From Alphaproteobacteria bacterium (lineage in GTDB: Bacteria; Pseudomonadota; Alphaproteobacteria; Micropepsales; Micropepsaceae), in assembly GCA_016124635.1 (NCBI GenBank), contig WGNJ01000014.1, positions 62,001 to 126,000 on the forward strand: a stretch of DNA of 64,000 nucleotides, in the 5' to 3' direction. This document shows positions 45,828 through 55,020 of the stretch, one piece after another; the stretch's first letter is position 1; every line of letters begins with the position of its first letter. The position numbers were made by a program, and so were the translations under genes. The notes below the pieces were generated by a model. It searched no databases, was not told the origin of the DNA, and was given only the letters and a program-made list of their open reading frames with translations.

Positions 45828-46834
45828 ACCGGATCGCGCAGCGGCAATTTGCGGTGGTCGAGCGTGCCGAGCCCGCCGAAATCGAGCTCAGCGTCGTGCT
45901 GCCCATCTATGAGGAGGAGGAAAGCTTGCCTCAACTGCTGAGCAAGCTTTTCGACGTTCTGCACAATTTGCATTGCCCCTTCGAAGTCATCGCCGTCAAC
46001 GACGGCAGCAAAGATCGTTCGATCGACGTCCTCCGGAAGGCGGCCGCCGTCCACCCAGAGCTTCGAGTCGTCGACTTCACGCGCAACTACGGTCAGACCG
46101 CGGCGTTGATGGCGGGCTTCGACCATGCGCGCGGCGAGATCGTCATCACCCTGGACGCCGATCTTCAGAACGACCCGGAAGACATTCCGATCCTGATCGG
46201 CAAGCTTCGCGAGGGATATGATGTCGTCTCCGGCTGGCGAGCCGATCGTAAGGACGCCGCCATCAGCCGCAACTTCCTCAGCCGCGTCGCCAACCGCGTT
46301 ATCTCGCGCGTTTCCGGCGTCCACTTGCGCGATTACGGTTGCACGCTCAAAGCCTATCGCCGCGACGTCGCTTCCAACCTGCGGCTCTACGGCGAGATGC
46401 ACCGCCTCATTCCAATCTATGCAAGCTGGATGGGCGCGAAGGTCATTGAGGTCCCGGTGCGCCACCATGCGCGCCAATATGGCCGCTCCAAATACGGCCT
46501 CGGCCGCATCATGAAGGTCGTGCTCGATCTCGCCGTCGCGAAGTTTCTCGAGCATTTTCTGGTCAAGCCGATTTATCTCTTCGGCGGTTTCGGACTCTTG
46601 TCGATACTTGCGGCGTTCGCCGCGATCGGTTGGGCCATCGGCCTCAAGATCGTCGATGGCACGTCCCTCATTCTGACGCCGCTGCCGCTGCTCGCGGCCA
46701 TGCTCTTCCTGATCGGTTGCATCAGCATTCTGATGGGACTGCTCGCCGAGATGGTCATGCGCACTTACTTCGAGTCGCAGAGCCGACCACCCTATCACGT
46801 TCGTCAACGCATCAATCTCGACGTAGCGGCCTGA
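45824..46834 (+). CDS. GT2 glycosyltransferase (ArnC/DPM1-like, undecaprenyl-phosphate sugar synthase)
   Basis: A 336-residue enzyme. The GT-A domain has ELSVVLPIYEEEESLPQLL, NDGSKDRS, the DxD motif in VITLDADLQNDPEDI, and the acceptor-loop region HARQYGRSKYGLGR. Two C-terminal membrane helices (YLFGGFGLLSILAAFAAIGWAIG and LPLLAAMLFLIGCISILMGLLAEM) place it among polyprenyl-phosphate sugar synthases. It would make the donor used by the GT39 enzyme next to it. ATG 45824 overlaps the GT39 stop; its own stop overlaps asnB (TGATG). Confidence 0.93.
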   Translation: MNRIAQRQFAVVERAEPAEIELSVVLPIYEEEESLPQLLSKLFDVLHNLHCPFEVIAVNDGSKDRSIDVLRKAAAVHPELRVVDFTRNYGQTAALMAGFDHARGEIVITLDADLQNDPEDIPILIGKLREGYDVVSGWRADRKDAAISRNFLSRVANRVISRVSGVHLRDYGCTLKAYRRDVASNLRLYGEMHRLIPIYASWMGAKVIEVPVRHHARQYGRSKYGLGRIMKVVLDLAVAKFLEHFLVKPIYLFGGFGLLSILAAFAAIGWAIGLKIVDGTSLILTPLPLLAAMLFLIGCISILMGLLAEMVMRTYFESQSRPPYHVRQRINLDVAA

Positions 46835-48699
46835 TGTGCGGCATCGTCGGTTTCGTAGGTCCCGGCACGTGCGACGACTTGGCCGCGATGATGGCCGCCG
46901 TAGAGCACCGTGGCCCCGACGGGAGCGGCACGTATTGCGACCCGGACGATCCCGTCTTTCTGGGCCATAGACGTCTTGCGATCATCGACGTCGCCGGCGG
47001 CGCGCAACCGATGTGGAACACGTCCGGCACGGTCGGCATCGTCTACAACGGCGAAATCTACAATCATCGCGAACTGCGCCAGGAACTAACACGCCGAGGC
47101 CACAAATTCTCGACCGACCATTCCGACACGGAAGTCCTGATCCACGGCTATGTCGAATGGGGCGAGCATCTGCCGGAACATCTGAACGGCATGTTCGCAT
47201 TCGCGATCTACGATCGGACGCGCCGTCGCCTCTTCTTGGCGCGCGATCGCTTCGGCGAGAAGCCGCTCTACTTCGCGCGACAAGGCGGCCTCTTTGCCTT
47301 CGCGAGCGAACTCGGCGCCATCACGCGCCACAGCCGGTTCGCGGCGCGTTTGCGCCAACGAAGCCTGCAAAAGTTCCTGGCATATGGCTTTCTACCGGCT
47401 CCAAATTCCATTTTGGAAGACGCCGAAAAACTTCCAGGCGGCGCGGCCCTAACCTTCGACACCGTCTCGGGCCAGTTGAAGAGTTGGCGTTATTGGCGCT
47501 TCCGAATTGAACCCGAAAGCAGCTGGCTGGCCCGGTCTGAGGCCGACTTGGCCGAAGAGCTCCGCGGCCATCTTTTTGAAGCGGTTCGGCGGAGGTTGAT
47601 CTCCGACGTGCCGCTCGGCTTCTTCTTGAGCGGCGGCATCGACTCGAGTGCGACGCTTGCCGCGGCGGCAAAATTCCTCCCGCCCGACAGTCTGAGGACG
47701 TTCACGATCGGCTTCACCGAGCCGTCTTTCGACGAATCCGAGCATGCTCGCGCGGTTGCTGAGCACATCGGATCGCGCCACAGCGTCGATTGGCTGGACT
47801 TGGACACGGCGCGCGCCATTGCCCCACACGTCCTCTCGCGTCTCGACGAGCCCCTGGCGGACGCCTCCATTTTGCCGACCTATTTGCTGAGCCGCTTCAC
47901 GCGCCAACACGTGACGGTCGCGCTATCAGGTGACGGCGGCGATGAACTTTTCGCCGGCTATGATCCCTTCGCCGCCTTGACGCCCGCGCGTCTCTACCGC
48001 GCCTTCGTCCCGCGGCCGCTGCACGTATTGTTGCGCGAAGCGGCCAACAGGCTGCCTGTTTCCACGCGCAACATGAGCCTCGACTTCAAGCTCAAGCGAA
48101 CGCTCACCGGCCTGAGCTACGGCCCGTCGTTATGGAATCCCGTGTGGCTGGGGCCGATCGAGCCGGATCAAGTCGCTGATTTCTTCCATGAGGCGCTGAC
48201 ACCTGAGGAGCTGTATTCAGAGGCGCTGGAAGTGTGGGACGCGTCGGGCACGGGCTCGCTGGTCGATCGCACGCTTGAGTTCTACACGACGTTCTATCTG
48301 CAGGACGGCATCCTGATGAAGGTCGATCGAGCCGCGATGATGTGCTCGCTTGAGTCGCGCGCCGTCTTCCTCGACAACGACCTGGTCGAGTTCTGCCGCC
48401 GACTGCCGCACACATTCAAGATGCGCGGCGGCCAGCGCAAATATCTGCTGCGCAAAGCTGTCAAGGGTTTGCTGCCGCGCGAAATCCTGCAGCGCCCCAA
48501 GAAAGGTTTCGGCATACCGACCGCCAAGTGGCTGCGCTCGATGCCGCCGCAGCCACCGCTCGCGCCGATCGCCGGCATGCACATGGATCGCGTAAGCCGC
48601 GCCTGGTCCGACCACCGCAAAGGCGTCGCCGACAATCGTCTGCTGCTGTGGAGCTGGCTGTCGCTGCAATCGCTCGACTATGCGAAGAACGCGGCATGA
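46834..48699 (+). CDS. asnB: Asparagine synthetase, glutamine-hydrolysing
   Basis: A 621-residue amidotransferase. The N-terminal Ntn domain has the catalytic Cys at residue 2 (MCGIVGFVG) and HRGPDGSG, YNGEIYNHREL. The synthetase domain has the pyrophosphate loop FFLSGGIDSSATL and SGDGGDELFAGYDPF, ending KGFGIPTAKWLRS. The position inside a glycan cluster and its coupling to the GT2 and GtrA genes suggest it could amidate a cell-surface sugar acid rather than make free asparagine, as for some AsnB-like O-antigen enzymes; this is inference. Confidence 0.93.
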   Translation: MCGIVGFVGPGTCDDLAAMMAAVEHRGPDGSGTYCDPDDPVFLGHRRLAIIDVAGGAQPMWNTSGTVGIVYNGEIYNHRELRQELTRRGHKFSTDHSDTEVLIHGYVEWGEHLPEHLNGMFAFAIYDRTRRRLFLARDRFGEKPLYFARQGGLFAFASELGAITRHSRFAARLRQRSLQKFLAYGFLPAPNSILEDAEKLPGGAALTFDTVSGQLKSWRYWRFRIEPESSWLARSEADLAEELRGHLFEAVRRRLISDVPLGFFLSGGIDSSATLAAAAKFLPPDSLRTFTIGFTEPSFDESEHARAVAEHIGSRHSVDWLDLDTARAIAPHVLSRLDEPLADASILPTYLLSRFTRQHVTVALSGDGGDELFAGYDPFAALTPARLYRAFVPRPLHVLLREAANRLPVSTRNMSLDFKLKRTLTGLSYGPSLWNPVWLGPIEPDQVADFFHEALTPEELYSEALEVWDASGTGSLVDRTLEFYTTFYLQDGILMKVDRAAMMCSLESRAVFLDNDLVEFCRRLPHTFKMRGGQRKYLLRKAVKGLLPREILQRPKKGFGIPTAKWLRSMPPQPPLAPIAGMHMDRVSRAWSDHRKGVADNRLLLWSWLSLQSLDYAKNAA

Positions 48700-49124
48700 G
48701 CCCGTTCTTTCGCCGTTTTGAGCGCGTCATTCGCTACATTGTGGTCGGCGGTGGCGTGACACTGTTTTATACGTTGGTCACCGTTGCCCTGATCTCGGGC
48801 CACGTGATTGCAGATCCGACGGCGGCGAGTGTCGTCGCCTCGCTCATCACGCTTCCGCTCTCCTTCCTTGCGCATCGCAGGTTCACCTATGTCGATGCTA
48901 CGCGCGAGCGTGGACAGTGGGAACGCTTCGCCGTTGTCGCGGCGTCGAACTTCTTGATCAACGTCGGTCTCATGAAGGGTGTCGATACCTGGCAGTGGCC
49001 CTACTGGACGGCGCTGGCGCTCGGTTGGGTGGTCGTGCCGATCTTGAACTATACGATCAACGCAGTCTGGGTCTTCCGCATCAATAGCTTGTTGTCGATC
49101 CGCCGCTACGACGAAACGCCGTGA
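48696..49124 (+). CDS. GtrA-family membrane protein, probable lipid-linked sugar flippase
   Basis: A 142-residue protein with four helices, matching GtrA: VIRYIVVGGGVTLFYTLVTVALI at the N-terminus, LITLPLSFLAHRRFTYVD in the middle, and NYTINAVWVFR near the end. GtrA proteins are thought to flip undecaprenyl-phosphate sugars. With the GT2 and GT39 genes it completes a three-step set (make, flip, transfer). It overlaps asnB by four bases (ATGA). Confidence 0.92.
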   Translation: MSPFFRRFERVIRYIVVGGGVTLFYTLVTVALISGHVIADPTAASVVASLITLPLSFLAHRRFTYVDATRERGQWERFAVVAASNFLINVGLMKGVDTWQWPYWTALALGWVVVPILNYTINAVWVFRINSLLSIRRYDETP

Positions 49125-49129
49125 CGGCT

Positions 49130-49936
49130 TCAGGCCGATATCTGCATGCCGTCGAAGGCAGGTTCGACGCCGGCCGGAAGGCGCGATGCCAGCGTCCGGT
49201 AGTCGAGATCGATATGCAGGTTGGTCAGGATCGCGCGCCTAGGCTTCACCCGCTCGATCCACGATAGCGCGAGATCCACATGCGCATGCGTCGGGTGCGG
49301 CTTGTAGCGCAGGGCATCGACGATCCAAGTGTCGACGCCTTTCAGTGCCTCGAACGCGGCTTCGTCGAGGCCGACGACGTCGCTTGAATATGCGATGGGC
49401 CCGAAGCGAAAGCCAAGCGACGTCATCAGGCCGTGATCCTGATCGAACGGTACCACCTCGATCGCACCGCCTTTGCCGTCGATGACCACGGGCTTGAACG
49501 GACGCTCGATGACGTGGCCGTCGAGGATAGCCGGATACGCGGCGGAGTCGTGGCCTTTGAAGCAGTAGCCGAACCGGCTCGTTAGCGTGCGGAAGGTATT
49601 TTCCTCGGTATAGACCTGCACGCGCCGCATCATGTTCTGCGCCACCATGCGCAGGTCGTCGAGGCCGTGACATTGGTCCGCGTGGTCATGCGTGATGAAC
49701 ACCGCATCGAGACGGCCGACGCGCGCGTCAATGAGCTGGTCGCGCATGTCCGGCGAACAGTCGACGAGGATCTGCGTCGCGCCGCGTTCGACGAGAATGG
49801 AGCAGCGCCGGCGCCTGTTCCTCGGCTCCGTCGGATCGCAAGCACCCCACTCCCCTGCCCCGCCCTTGCCGCCGATGCGCGGCACGCCGCCGGACGAGCC
49901 CGAGCCGAGGATCGTGACCTTGAGCCCCGACGTCAT
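49130..49936 (-). CDS. MBL-fold metallo-hydrolase, PhnP/RNase Z-like
   Basis: A 268-residue metallo-beta-lactamase-fold protein. It begins VTILGSGSSGGVPRIGG, has a Cys-containing insertion (EWGACDPTEPRNRRRRCSILV) and the metal motif ITHDHADQCHGLDDLR, followed by a DQDHG loop. The last motif position is Gln in place of His; this is usual for the alphaproteobacterial group next to tatD. It is probably a phosphodiesterase. ATG 49936 overlaps the tatD stop. Confidence 0.9.
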   Translation of the reverse strand: MTSGLKVTILGSGSSGGVPRIGGKGGAGEWGACDPTEPRNRRRRCSILVERGATQILVDCSPDMRDQLIDARVGRLDAVFITHDHADQCHGLDDLRMVAQNMMRRVQVYTEENTFRTLTSRFGYCFKGHDSAAYPAILDGHVIERPFKPVVIDGKGGAIEVVPFDQDHGLMTSLGFRFGPIAYSSDVVGLDEAAFEALKGVDTWIVDALRYKPHPTHAHVDLALSWIERVKPRRAILTNLHIDLDYRTLASRLPAGVEPAFDGMQISA

Positions 49937-50715
49937 GCAGGACGCTTCGCTTTGGTGAAGAGGCGGAAGAAGTTGTCGGTCGTCGCGTCCGCTAAGCGCG
50001 ACGGCTCGACGCCCTTGAGTGCAGCTACGGCGTTTGCCGTGTGGACGACGAAGGCAGGCTCGTTGCGCTTGCCCCGATACGGCATCGGCGCCAGGTACGG
50101 CGCATCTGTTTCGACGAGCAACCGATCGAGCGGAATGTCGGTCACGATCGCGCGAAGATCGTCGGACTTCTTGAATGTCACGATGCCCGAAATCGAAATG
50201 AAGAAGCCGAGCGACAACGCCGTCTCCGCCAGCTTGCGCGTCGAAGAGAAGCAATGGATGAGGCCGGTGAATTTGCCTCGCGTCATCTCCTCGCTCAGAA
50301 TCTGGCAGAGGTCGTCGTCCGCGTCGCGCGCGTGAACGATGAGCGGCAGCTCCGTCGCGCGCGCGGCTTCGATGTGAGCTCGGAAATTGCGGATCTGGTC
50401 GTCGCGCGGGCTGTGCTCGTAATAGTAGTCGAGGCCTGCCTCGCCGATCCCGACGACTTTCGGATGCTGCGTGCGCTCGACGAGGGCGCCGGCCTCATGG
50501 AGCGGCTCCTCCCGTGCTTCGTGCGGATGCACACCGACGGAACACCATACACCGTCGAACCGCTCGGCCACCGCGCGCACGCCTTCAAAGGCGCGTAGCC
50601 TCGTCCCGATCGTAAGCATCGTGCGCACGCCAGCCGTTCGAGCGCGGTCGACAACGGCGTCGACCTCCGGCGCGAAGTCGGGAAAGTCGAGGTGACAATG
50701 ACTGTCGATCAACAT
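49933..50715 (-). CDS. tatD: TatD-family metal-dependent deoxyribonuclease
   Basis: A 260-residue amidohydrolase-fold DNase. Motifs: LIDSHCHLDFPDF at the start, GVHPHEAREEP, IGEAGLDYYYEHSP, IVHARDADDD, GLIHCFSSTRKLAE and LLVETDAPYLAPMPYRGKRNEP. All metal ligands are seen. ATG 50715 was preferred over TTG 50721. It is 55 bases after holB; metG, common at this place in the class, is absent. Confidence 0.95.
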   Translation of the reverse strand: MLIDSHCHLDFPDFAPEVDAVVDRARTAGVRTMLTIGTRLRAFEGVRAVAERFDGVWCSVGVHPHEAREEPLHEAGALVERTQHPKVVGIGEAGLDYYYEHSPRDDQIRNFRAHIEAARATELPLIVHARDADDDLCQILSEEMTRGKFTGLIHCFSSTRKLAETALSLGFFISISGIVTFKKSDDLRAIVTDIPLDRLLVETDAPYLAPMPYRGKRNEPAFVVHTANAVAALKGVEPSRLADATTDNFFRLFTKAKRPA

Positions 50716-50770
50716 ATTCAAACTTCAGAATCCAGATGAGAGAATAGTAGAGGAAGCGACCTGACATCCG

Positions 50771-51871
50771 TCACCTGACAAGCGCCTCCATCTCGAAGAA
50801 AGTGTTCAGAACCAGCTGCTTCTTGTCGAGATTGAGAGCGTCGGCATCGATCGCCTTTTGTTGCAGGTTCTCCCACACGCCTACCCATCCTTCAAGCGGC
50901 GCCAAGGAGCGCAGCCGCGCGGCAAGTTGCGCTTCGCCGGGAACTTGAGTGGGGCTGCCGTAGGCGCCGCGCACCAATCGTTGCAGGACCCCGCTCAAGA
51001 TCTGCACGAACAACGTTAGCCCCCGCTCGCCGGTGCCGCGTGCGACTTTGTCGGCAAGCGCGAACAGAGCTTCGCCTTGCAGCCTGGGCAGTGACGCCAA
51101 GACACCCGTAATGCCGCGATAGAGCTCAAGCCCGCCGACCTCCACCAGTTCAAGCGCGCGGCCCGGACATCCCTCAGCGAGACCTGCGAGAACTGCGGAT
51201 GTATCGCGATCGAGACCGGGCGCGAGAGTTGCCAGGGCGCGGTCCATCGTTGGCGCGTCGAGCGGACGCAACGTCAGCGAGCGGCAGCGCGAGCGCGTCG
51301 TCGGCAAGAGCGCGCCGGGAACATGAGCCACAAGCAGCAACAACGCGCGCCGCGGCGGCTCTTCCAAAGTTTTCAAAAGAGCGTTTTCCGCGGCACGGTT
51401 CATATCGTCGGCGGCATCGATGATCGCGATGCGATAGCCGTCGTCCGAGGCGAAGCGCGAGAACAAGCCGTTGAGGCGCCGAACTTCTTCGATCGGCAAT
51501 TCGGTGCGATGGCGCTTGCGATCCTGATCCCATGGCCGGCGAATGAGCATGACGTCGGGATGCGCCAACGCCGAAATGCGCCGCGCCACCGGATGATCGG
51601 AAGGCACGCTGAGATCGTCCGGGCAGTTTGCCGAGCCGTGCACCAACAGCGCGCGGGCAAAACGCCACGCGAGCGTTGCTTTGCCGACGCCCTTCGGTCC
51701 GCCGAGGATCCATGCGTGCGCCAGCCGCCCGGATCGCGCCGCCGCCGCCAATGTCGCCGCCTCGCTTTCGTGACCGAACAAAGCGAACTGATCGCGCGGG
51801 TGCGGAAGATCGCCGACGCGGTCGCTCTCGGGTAACGGCTCGACGTCGAGCGTGCGTGGACGCGGCGCCAT
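50771..51871 (-). CDS. holB: DNA polymerase III subunit delta-prime
   Basis: A 366-residue clamp-loader AAA+ protein. HESEAATLAAAARSGRLAHAWILGGPKGVGKATLAWRFA gives the Walker A region, and LSVPSDHPVARRISALAHPDVMLIRRPWD, IAIIDAADDMNRAAENALLKTLEEPPRRALLLLVAH with TTRSRCR (sensor 1/SRC motif) are typical. It starts one base from the tmk stop. The C-terminal part (about residues 230-366) is the collar domain. Confidence 0.95.
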   Translation of the reverse strand: MAPRPRTLDVEPLPESDRVGDLPHPRDQFALFGHESEAATLAAAARSGRLAHAWILGGPKGVGKATLAWRFARALLVHGSANCPDDLSVPSDHPVARRISALAHPDVMLIRRPWDQDRKRHRTELPIEEVRRLNGLFSRFASDDGYRIAIIDAADDMNRAAENALLKTLEEPPRRALLLLVAHVPGALLPTTRSRCRSLTLRPLDAPTMDRALATLAPGLDRDTSAVLAGLAEGCPGRALELVEVGGLELYRGITGVLASLPRLQGEALFALADKVARGTGERGLTLFVQILSGVLQRLVRGAYGSPTQVPGEAQLAARLRSLAPLEGWVGVWENLQQKAIDADALNLDKKQLVLNTFFEMEALVR

Positions 51872-51872
51872 C

Positions 51873-52499
51873 TCAGATCCCGAGCCGCGTGTGTACGGCC
51901 GTCAGGACTTCCGAATGAACCTGATCCATTGCGCGCGCGGCATCGATGACGACGCAGCGATTGGACTCGCGCCGGGCGATGTCCAGAAACGCCTCGCGCA
52001 GCTTTGCGTGGAACGCCTCGCCCTTTAGCTCGAAGCGGTTCTCGCCTTCCCGACGGTTCGCCGCGCGTTCCAGCCCCGCTTCCGCCGGCATGTCCAAGAT
52101 CAACGTCAGATCGGGGCGCGCATCGCCGAGCGCCAGCCAATGCAGCTGCGCCATCGCCTCTCGCGTCAATCCGCCGACATAGCCCTGATAGGCCATCGTC
52201 GAGTCCGCGAAGCGATCGCATACGACATGCGTGCCGCTCTTGAGCGCGGGCTCGATGCACTGGCGCCAATGCTCGACGCGCGCAGCATTGAAGAGCAGCG
52301 CTTCGGCCATCGGCGACCAGCGGTCGGGCTCACCGTTGACGAGAAGATCGCGAATGACTTCAGCGCCGGGTGCGCCGCCCGGCTCGCGCGTCAACACCAC
52401 CTGCATCCCGGATTGCTCGAGATGCGAGGCGAGTAAGCGAGCTTGCGTCGACTTTCCGGTGCCTTCACCGCCTTCGAAGGTGATGAATTTTCCGGTCAT
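51873..52499 (-). CDS. tmk: Thymidylate kinase
   Basis: A 208-residue kinase that makes dTDP. P-loop ITFEGGEGTGKSTQARLLA, TREPGGAPGAEVIRD, the DRF motif in VVCDRFADSTMAYQG and a LID region ERAANRREGENRFE are present. ATG 52499 overlaps the dacA stop (ATGA). It belongs to the block rlpA-dacA-tmk-holB-tatD. Confidence 0.97.
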   Translation of the reverse strand: MTGKFITFEGGEGTGKSTQARLLASHLEQSGMQVVLTREPGGAPGAEVIRDLLVNGEPDRWSPMAEALLFNAARVEHWRQCIEPALKSGTHVVCDRFADSTMAYQGYVGGLTREAMAQLHWLALGDARPDLTLILDMPAEAGLERAANRREGENRFELKGEAFHAKLREAFLDIARRESNRCVVIDAARAMDQVHSEVLTAVHTRLGI

Positions 52500-53815
52500 T
52501 GCGAGTCGTTCGGCGGCGTGTCTGTCGAACTCTCGCTGGTCTCTTCCGCCGTTTGCGTTTCGGTCTTTCCCATCACCAATGCCTGTGCCCCAACCTTCAT
52601 ATACGTCAAGAAACCGCCGCTCTCCACGTTGGCTCCCGCAAAGACGGGCACGTTCCTGTCGGGAGCGCCGGGCGCCGTAATCAAAAGCGTTCCGAGTTCG
52701 GTACCGCGCTCGATCGGCGGCACGAGCGGTTCCTTGTATGTCAGCGTCACCTTTAGGCCTGGCCGCGAGGCACGCCGCAACATGATATTCACCGGCTGCT
52801 TGACCGTCAGCGGGACGCTGCGCCGCGCGCCCGCCCAAACTTTTGCTTCGCCGACGACGTCACCTGGCTTCAGCAGTGCGTAGGTCTTGAACTCTCTGAA
52901 GCCGATATCGAAGAGGCGCTTCACCTCGGAGATCCGTTCGCTCTCGGATTTCAAACCGTTGACGACGACGATCAAACGCCGACCGCCTTGCACGGCCGAG
53001 GCCGTGATGCCGTAGCCGGACTCCGACGTATGTCCGGTCTTCAAACCGTCGGCGCCCGGATACGACGTCAAAAGCAAATTGCGGTTCGGCTGTGTGATCT
53101 TATTCCAGGTGAATTCCTTCTCGCCGAAGTAGTGATAGTACTCGGGAAATTCCTTGATGATGTAACGTGCCAGCAGCGCTAGATCGTGGGCGGTTACGTT
53201 CTGACGAGGGTCCGGCAGGCCGTTCGAATTCGCGAAGGTCGAATGCTGCAGGCCGATCTGCTTGGCCTTCGCGTTCATCAGGGCGGCAAAGCCTTCTTCG
53301 CTGCCCGCAAAGTGCTCGGCGACGACGATGCAGGCATCGTTGCCGGACTGAACGATGATGCCCCGGATCAAATCTTCGACGGGGATAGAATTGCCCACGC
53401 GCACGAACATCTTCGATCCGGCGGACTTCTCTGTGATGGAATGGCGCCAGGCGTTTTCGCTGACCAGGAAGCTGTCGCTGAGCTTGAGTTCATGGTGTTT
53501 GAGCTTGTCGAACAAGATGGCGACGGTCATGAGCTTCGCCATCGAGGCGGGCTTCATCAGCTCGTCACCGTTCTTTGAGAACAGCAACGCGCCGGTGTCG
53601 AAGTCCATCAGCACGGCGTACTGCGCGTTGGTCTGCAGCGTCGTCAGCGCGTCGCCCGTGCTTGCGGTGGGCGTCGGCGCCGCTGTCGGTTGCTGCGCCG
53701 GCTGCGTGACATGATGGCGATGCGTTCGGTGATGCGTCGTGTGCCTGTGCCGCGGCGCCGCAAGTACCAGCCCTGGCACCGCAAGAAGAAACATCACGAG
53801 AAAGATCGCCCGCAT
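52496..53815 (-). CDS. dacA: D-alanyl-D-alanine carboxypeptidase (PBP5/6 class)
   Basis: A 439-residue enzyme that trims peptidoglycan stem peptides. It has a signal peptide (MRAIFLVMFLLAVPGLVLA), a His/Thr/Pro-rich tract of about 45 residues, then the catalytic domain with SxxK in KPASMAKLMTV, SGN in IVQSGNDACIV and KTG in DGLKTGHTSESGYG. The C-terminal PBP5-type beta domain follows. No amphipathic membrane anchor is clear at the end. The His-rich tract after the signal peptide is unusual and might bind metal. Confidence 0.95.
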   Translation of the reverse strand: MRAIFLVMFLLAVPGLVLAAPRHRHTTHHRTHRHHVTQPAQQPTAAPTPTASTGDALTTLQTNAQYAVLMDFDTGALLFSKNGDELMKPASMAKLMTVAILFDKLKHHELKLSDSFLVSENAWRHSITEKSAGSKMFVRVGNSIPVEDLIRGIIVQSGNDACIVVAEHFAGSEEGFAALMNAKAKQIGLQHSTFANSNGLPDPRQNVTAHDLALLARYIIKEFPEYYHYFGEKEFTWNKITQPNRNLLLTSYPGADGLKTGHTSESGYGITASAVQGGRRLIVVVNGLKSESERISEVKRLFDIGFREFKTYALLKPGDVVGEAKVWAGARRSVPLTVKQPVNIMLRRASRPGLKVTLTYKEPLVPPIERGTELGTLLITAPGAPDRNVPVFAGANVESGGFLTYMKVGAQALVMGKTETQTAEETSESSTDTPPNDSQ

Positions 53816-53826
53816 GTTCTCAGTCC

Positions 53827-54744
53827 TCAATCGACAACGATCTGGGCGCCGTTCTCGCCTTGATCGATGACTCTGTTCAGCATCGTATCCGCCTCGTCGA
53901 CGGATGCGATGGGCCCAAAGCGCACGCGATAGAGCGCTCTGCCATTCTGGGTGATCGACGACACGGAGGCGACGCCGACCGAACGGAGCCGCGCCACCAA
54001 GCGATAAGCGTTGGAGCGGGATTGGAAAGCGCCCGCCTGAACCCAAAGCTGTGTGTGCGCCGGCACCGGAACCGTCGTCACCCTACCGTCGGGCATGGTG
54101 TCGCCGGCGCTATCTGCCACCGGTGAACTCGACACGACGCGGACCGGCGCCTGAGCGGGACGCGCTGTTGCGACCGACGCGCCTGGTGGAGGCGCAAGCT
54201 CGCCCCGTGACACGCCTCCGACCGGCGCTGCGCGCACGTCGCTCGGCTCCACCGAGGTCATCTGGACGCCACCGGTTGGTGCAGAGCCGCCCACCTCCGC
54301 TCTGCCCTCGTATTGCACGCGTACGCGGGCGGTCCCTTTGTTGTAGAAGCCAAGCAGCTGAGCAGCGCGGCGCGACAAATCGATGATCCGGCCGCGTGCA
54401 TAGGGACCCCGGTCGTTGACACGCACCAAGAGCGAGCGGCCGTTCTCCAAATTCGTCACGCGCACGATCACCGGCAGCGGCAGCGTCCGATGCGCCGCGG
54501 TAAGCGTGTCCATATCGTAGAGTTCGCCGTTCGCCGTCGTCTTGCCGTGAAAGTCGGAGCCGTACCACGATGCGATCCCGGTCTCGTCGTAGAACTGATC
54601 TTCGTGCGGGTAATACCAAACGCCGTTGATCTGATAGGGCTGTCCAACTTTGTAGGCGCCGCGCCCTCCCTGCTCGGCGCAGCTTCCGACAACGAGAGCA
54701 AACAAGGTGATCAGCAAAGCACGGCACGCGAACTCAAACCGCAT
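53827..54744 (-). CDS. rlpA: RlpA septal lytic transglycosylase with SPOR domain
   Basis: A 305-residue lipoprotein. Lipobox LVVGSCAEQ, then the RlpA double-psi barrel (GIASWYGSDFHGKTTANGELYDM, LPVIVRVTNLENGRSLLVRVNDRGPYARGRIIDLSRRAAQLLG), a linker of about 90 residues rich in Ala/Pro/Val, and a C-terminal SPOR domain (LWVQAGAFQSRSNAYRLVARL) that binds denuded septal glycan. It starts the minus-strand block and is divergent from mepA. Confidence 0.95.
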   Translation of the reverse strand: MRFEFACRALLITLFALVVGSCAEQGGRGAYKVGQPYQINGVWYYPHEDQFYDETGIASWYGSDFHGKTTANGELYDMDTLTAAHRTLPLPVIVRVTNLENGRSLLVRVNDRGPYARGRIIDLSRRAAQLLGFYNKGTARVRVQYEGRAEVGGSAPTGGVQMTSVEPSDVRAAPVGGVSRGELAPPPGASVATARPAQAPVRVVSSSPVADSAGDTMPDGRVTTVPVPAHTQLWVQAGAFQSRSNAYRLVARLRSVGVASVSSITQNGRALYRVRFGPIASVDEADTMLNRVIDQGENGAQIVVD

Positions 54745-55020
54745 CGTTCGCCAAATCCACTGCTGTGAACAAATAAGTCAATTCGGCGGATTTTGATTCC
54801 CGCCCGAGGTCGTGACCTTAAAGTGCGCGACCCAGCGCGCGGGCGCAAGCAGGCTGGTGGCCGGTGGAGGGTGGCGAACCTTGAAGTTCTGCAGAAAATG
54901 ACAGCTGTCACTGCGAATTTGAACGAGGTCCAAATTGCTGCGACCCCGGCTTTGAGATACGAACGAGTCGCCCGAATGAATTGCCACCGCAGCCGTCGTT
55001 CTCCAGTGCAGGGTCAGCCG

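Noticed and set aside
49600-49700. MBL motif ending in Gln in place of His, as a sign of a dead enzyme
   Set aside because: This change is usual in the tatD-linked alphaproteobacterial group, so it is not evidence of loss.
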